NCBI RefSeq assembly: GCF_000233715.2
Contig: NC_021184.1
Coordinates: 3,434,001 to 3,498,000, forward strand
Direction: 5' to 3'
Length of the DNA: 64,000 bases
From: Desulfoscipio gibsoniae DSM 7213
GTDB taxonomy: Bacteria > Bacillota > Desulfotomaculia > Desulfotomaculales > Desulfallaceae
Within the stretch, counting starts at the first letter, position 1. The number at the start of each line of letters is the position of its first letter. This document shows, one piece after another, positions 61,226 through 64,000 of the stretch. Under the pieces are notes generated by a model. That model did not search any database. It worked only from the letters and a program-made list of their open reading frames with translations, and was not told the DNA's origin. The position numbers and the translations under genes are program-made.

Positions 61226-62419
61226 TTATCTGCCCAATAGGCCAAAGCGCCGGATAATCCGGCCCGGCAGGCTGAATTTTAATTCAATGGCCGCTTCAGG
61301 GCACATTTCATGGCAGCAATAGCAGCGTATGCACGCCCTATCGTTAATGAATGCCCGGCCCTTACTGATGGTAACAGCCCCCTGGGGGCACGTGGTATAA
61401 CACGTAGCACAACCGGAACACTTTTCTTTATCAGGCACCGGGCGAGGTGTCAGGGATTGCTTCACCACGGGCGCCCAAACACGCTGGTACCTGGCCAGGC
61501 GATCCAATCCCCTGGCGTCCCGCGCCACCCTGGACGGTTTTTTAAAATCCTGGACAGCGACCTCTGGGGGTAGCGCACCGACAACGGGTAACTTGTCCAG
61601 TTTTCCATTCCACATTCCCCTGTCCAAGGCGGCACTTAACATGGGCACATCCAGTGGATTAATATTAATGATGTCACAGGCGATCGCATCTATAGCTATG
61701 GGATCTCGGCTCGCCATCACGATACCCAGGGGGCGGGGAATACCATGCAACCCCGGTCCGTCTCCCTCTAAAGCTAAAACCCCGTCCATCACAAACAATG
61801 CCGGTTTGACAGCAAGAATAATGTCCAGTAACATATCGGCAAACTGCTCGCTGCTTTGCAATTTGGCATGGTAACCGGCCTTGGCAAGGCCGGGGATTAC
61901 CCCGAAAAGAATTTTCGCGGCACCTGTAAAGGTGGTAAACATATGCGTCTTCAATTTTGGCACCGCTATGATAACATCACTTTCTATTACGGGACTCATG
62001 ACTTCAATGCGCTTAATTGTTTTCCCTCCGGCAAAGGAAAGCCATTGGACTGACGTATCCCAGTTCAACTCAAATCCACCGGCCTCGGCAAGTTCCAGTA
62101 AACCGGCTGCCTTGTATGCCCTCTTTAATCCGGCCTGGGTATAAGGGATGGGACCGGGGCTGTCGGCCACCAGGGGTCGCCCGCCCGCTTCCCGCACTAG
62201 TTCAGATAACGCTAAAACCACAGCTGGGTGAGTGGTCACCGCCTTCTCAGGTGGTGCTGCAGTTAGTAGGTTTAACTTAAGCAGCACCCGCTGGCCGGGC
62301 TTTACCAATTGGGTCATCCCGCCCAGCAAGTCAATACTCTCTTTTACAGCACCCCGTACCCGGTCATATTCATAATCACTGCATTTTACTATACTTACTG
62401 CATCATTCACCTTGACCAC
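61226..62419 (-). CDS. DUF362 protein with two [4Fe-4S] ferredoxin clusters
   Basis: 397 residues. Residues 1-300 are the DUF362 domain (LLKLNLLTAAPPEKAVTTHP, DVIIAVPKLKTHMFTTFTGA, IAIDAIACDIININPLDVP). The C-terminus carries C-x2-C-x2-C-x3-C twice (CSGCATCYTTCPQGAV, CIRCYCCHEMCPEAAI). Widespread in strict anaerobes, with an electron-transfer role suspected but unproven. Confidence 0.88.
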   Translation of the reverse strand: MVKVNDAVSIVKCSDYEYDRVRGAVKESIDLLGGMTQLVKPGQRVLLKLNLLTAAPPEKAVTTHPAVVLALSELVREAGGRPLVADSPGPIPYTQAGLKRAYKAAGLLELAEAGGFELNWDTSVQWLSFAGGKTIKRIEVMSPVIESDVIIAVPKLKTHMFTTFTGAAKILFGVIPGLAKAGYHAKLQSSEQFADMLLDIILAVKPALFVMDGVLALEGDGPGLHGIPRPLGIVMASRDPIAIDAIACDIININPLDVPMLSAALDRGMWNGKLDKLPVVGALPPEVAVQDFKKPSRVARDARGLDRLARYQRVWAPVVKQSLTPRPVPDKEKCSGCATCYTTCPQGAVTISKGRAFINDRACIRCYCCHEMCPEAAIELKFSLPGRIIRRFGLLGR

Positions 62420-62469
62420 CCCATTTTGCCTGCTTTTTCTACGTAATTAATTGTATATTTTATCCTACA

Positions 62470-62509
62470 AAGAGAAAACCCTTCCCCTATTGGGTCAGGA
62501 TTTTCTCTT
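62470..62509 (-). terminator. terminator of the 100-residue protein gene
   Basis: AAGAGAAAA and TTTTCTCTT bracket a CCT/AGG pair; it lies five bases after the gene stop. Confidence 0.65.
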
Positions 62510-62513
62510 GAGG

Positions 62514-62816
62514 CTATGCTGTTACCGATACCCCATCCCGCACAACATTATGATCCCGCGGACCCCAAGTGTATAAATCGACTGCCTGTAGAATTGCCCC
62601 GGTTACCCGTGATATATTGCCGGTCTGCATGTCATCCAAGGATACGGTTACCGGAAGCCGTATCTCTTGCCTTCCCTGCTGCCGTACAGTTATTATCAAC
62701 TGCATTCTATTATGTTGGCTGTCTGAATAGTATTTTTCCAAACCGAGAATCCGAGGATCCCTTTTTACCATTTCTGCTTCTAGGTAGTATAAGAGATCTT
62801 TTAACACCTTAAACAC
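62514..62816 (-). CDS. hypothetical protein (100 aa)
   Basis: An unrecognised soluble protein beginning MFKVLKDLLYYLEAEMVKRD, preceded by AAGAGGTG, with a central beta region (RMQLIITVRQQGRQEIRLPV) and no membrane segment. It is co-directional with the DUF362 gene but separated from it by a terminator. Confidence 0.55.
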   Translation of the reverse strand: MFKVLKDLLYYLEAEMVKRDPRILGLEKYYSDSQHNRMQLIITVRQQGRQEIRLPVTVSLDDMQTGNISRVTGAILQAVDLYTWGPRDHNVVRDGVSVTA

Positions 62817-62988
62817 CTCTTATTCTTTTTCTTCTATAATACGTTAGTGCATAGTTTAATTTAACGAATATTCTGTCAATTAACATAAATTATCGACTAA
62901 TGGTTTTTATTAAAATTTTTTGGTTCATACCATGCGCTATGGACTTTCCTGAAATTAAGTTTAATTACTATTTATAATAAAGTCATAA

Positions 62989-63650
62989 CTAAAGCTCTAC
63001 GGGTAAATAACCCTTTATTGCTATTTCTTTCGTGTTTACCCGGCAGCCCAAAGCATAAACCTCGACATCATTACTCCGGGCTCTGCGCAGAGCCTGCCCA
63101 AAAAGCGGATCACAAATATCATTGGGCCTAAAACAAGCTGCGTCTTCACTTTGTACAATAAAAATAACCGCTGCCCGGAACCCCTCGTTCCGAGCCAGCG
63201 CAAGTTCTTCGAGATGCCTGGTCCACGCTTGGAAGGCGCATCAGGGAATAACGCTTTTCCGTTCTCCACCAGGGTCACTGATTTTACTTCCACAAGGCAC
63301 TGGTTGAGGTCAGCGCCAAGCCAAAAATCTATCCGTCCATCCCGGTAGGGAAATTCCCGGCGTACCGTTGTAAATCCATTAAATTCCGGTAACGCGCCCT
63401 TTATTATAGCGTGGTTAAAAAGTCGGTTGGGAATTAGAGAATCAACTGACACCAGGATATCGTTATGTTTCACCAGTAATAATGTGAATTTTGTGCGCCT
63501 CGTCGCCCCACTGGAAGGACTTAAATAAACAGTTGCACCAGGCACCAAAAGCTCTTTCATTCTGCCTGTGCTGGGCACGTGAACCGCTACTTCCCTGCCG
63601 GATAGATTAACCAGGGCCACAAATCTATTTTTTCGTTCTATAAGTGAGGG
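62989..63650 (-). pseudogene. sfsA: sfsA, 5'-truncated and frameshifted
   Basis: The minus strand reads ERKNRFVALVNLSGREVAVH, VPSTGRMKELLVPGATVYL and CLVEVKSVTLVENGKALFPD, all SfsA. One base is missing after APSKR (about 63222), and the continuation RHLEELALARNEGFRAAVIF to LPVEL is in another frame, ending TAG 62989. The N-terminus is cut by a REP-like end at 63652-63671. SfsA is a nucleic-acid-binding nuclease-like protein. Confidence 0.75.
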
Positions 63651-63651
63651 A

Positions 63652-63671
63652 CGAAACAGGGGACGGTTCTA
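63652..63671. repeat. isolated RAYT/REP terminal sequence
   Basis: ACAGGGGACGGTTCT, identical to the terminal repeat core at 50317, preceded by ACGAA as there. No transposase is attached. Confidence 0.65.
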
Positions 63672-63676
63672 AATTT

Positions 63677-63784
63677 GGCAATCGGAAGTTTTGCTCAATA
63701 CTACTATCTTAATTTGGGAAAGCACTATCTAGTTAGAAATAATAAAGTTTTTGATTATAATTAACTGCAAAATTTTTGATTGCC
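63677..63784. repeat. inverted-repeat unit 1
   Basis: GGCAATCGGAAGTTTTGC (63677) is inverted as GCAAAATTTTTGATTGCC (63767). It is followed by a direct repeat CAGAGAAGATGGAAGT (twice, 63784-63818). Confidence 0.65.
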
Positions 63785-63881
63785 AGAGAAGATGGAAGTC
63801 CAGAGAAGATGGAAGTCGTTACCTGAAGTTTTTGTTACAAACTTCTACATTTACTTTACGATTTCCTTCTTCTTAAAGGGT

Positions 63882-63991
63882 TCAATTGGAAGTTTTGCGG
63901 GAGAAAAAAAGGCTCAATGTCAGGTACCCCTGATTTTGAGCCTTAATCATCGCTAATGTGTAATAACTGCCACGCAAAATTTTCAATTGCC
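63882..63991. repeat. inverted-repeat unit 2 at window edge
   Basis: TCAATTGGAAGTTTTGCG (63882) is inverted as CGCAAAATTTTCAATTGCC (63973), related in sequence to unit 1. Confidence 0.65.
63909..63944. terminator. hairpin inside unit 2
   Basis: AAGGCTCAA/TTGAGCCTT with an inner CAGG/CCTG; an A-run precedes it and no gene end adjoins it. Confidence 0.55.
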
Positions 63992-64000
63992 CTAGAAGAA

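Overview
The window looks like a chromosomal segment of an endospore-forming, anaerobic-type Firmicute, most like the Desulfotomaculum/Peptococcaceae group. The reasons are a CotE-type spore coat protein, strong AGGAGG ribosome sites with frequent TTG/GTG starts, moderate GC, a DUF362 ferredoxin-like protein, and a heavy load of IS and REP/RAYT elements. The genus is an inference.

Layout. 1-2 kb: end of an ABC exporter and a DUF1624 membrane protein. 2.1-11.5 kb: a spore-surface protein region with a CotE homologue, three related proteins sharing an 'NRGFE' jelly-roll-like domain (one with a 17-residue Pro-rich repeat), tiny peptides, an Asp-box beta-propeller and one broken IS. 11.6-29.5 kb: a leftward glycan gene cluster. 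It has five paralogous GT-B-like glycosyltransferases, a GT4 enzyme, glucose-1-phosphate cytidylyltransferase, CDP-glucose 4,6-dehydratase, the Fe-S/PMP 3-dehydratase (RfbF/G/H type), a thiamine-diphosphate acetolactate-synthase-like enzyme, an SDR, a UGM-like flavoprotein, two CatB-type O-acetyltransferases, an acyl carrier protein and a KAS III. The simplest reading is a pathway to a CDP-3,6-dideoxyhexose that is then branched with a two-carbon unit (yersiniose logic) and acylated, used to decorate the spore surface.

29.8-58.5 kb is an accessory, decaying region. It holds HicAB and Phd/RelE toxin-antitoxin pairs, MarR/DUF169, two PadR modules, a TetR-controlled TnrB-type exporter, and remnants of beta-lactamase-like, S9 peptidase, TetR, histidine kinase, PilZ, TyrS, RlmD-like and virginiamycin-lyase-like genes. 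It also holds tRNA-like remnants, IS4-, IS21- and IS256-family elements, and one intact plus two partial RAYT/REP elements. A TetR HTH fused in frame to the C-terminal half of an ABC-F protein is notable.

58.6-64 kb returns to housekeeping-like genes: an RlmD/TrmA-type methyltransferase, a TVP38/VTT membrane protein, a DUF362 Fe-S protein and a broken sfsA. The window ends in inverted-repeat units that look like the edge of another mobile element. Many genes carry single-base frameshifts, several in homopolymers, so either real decay or sequencing error must be considered.
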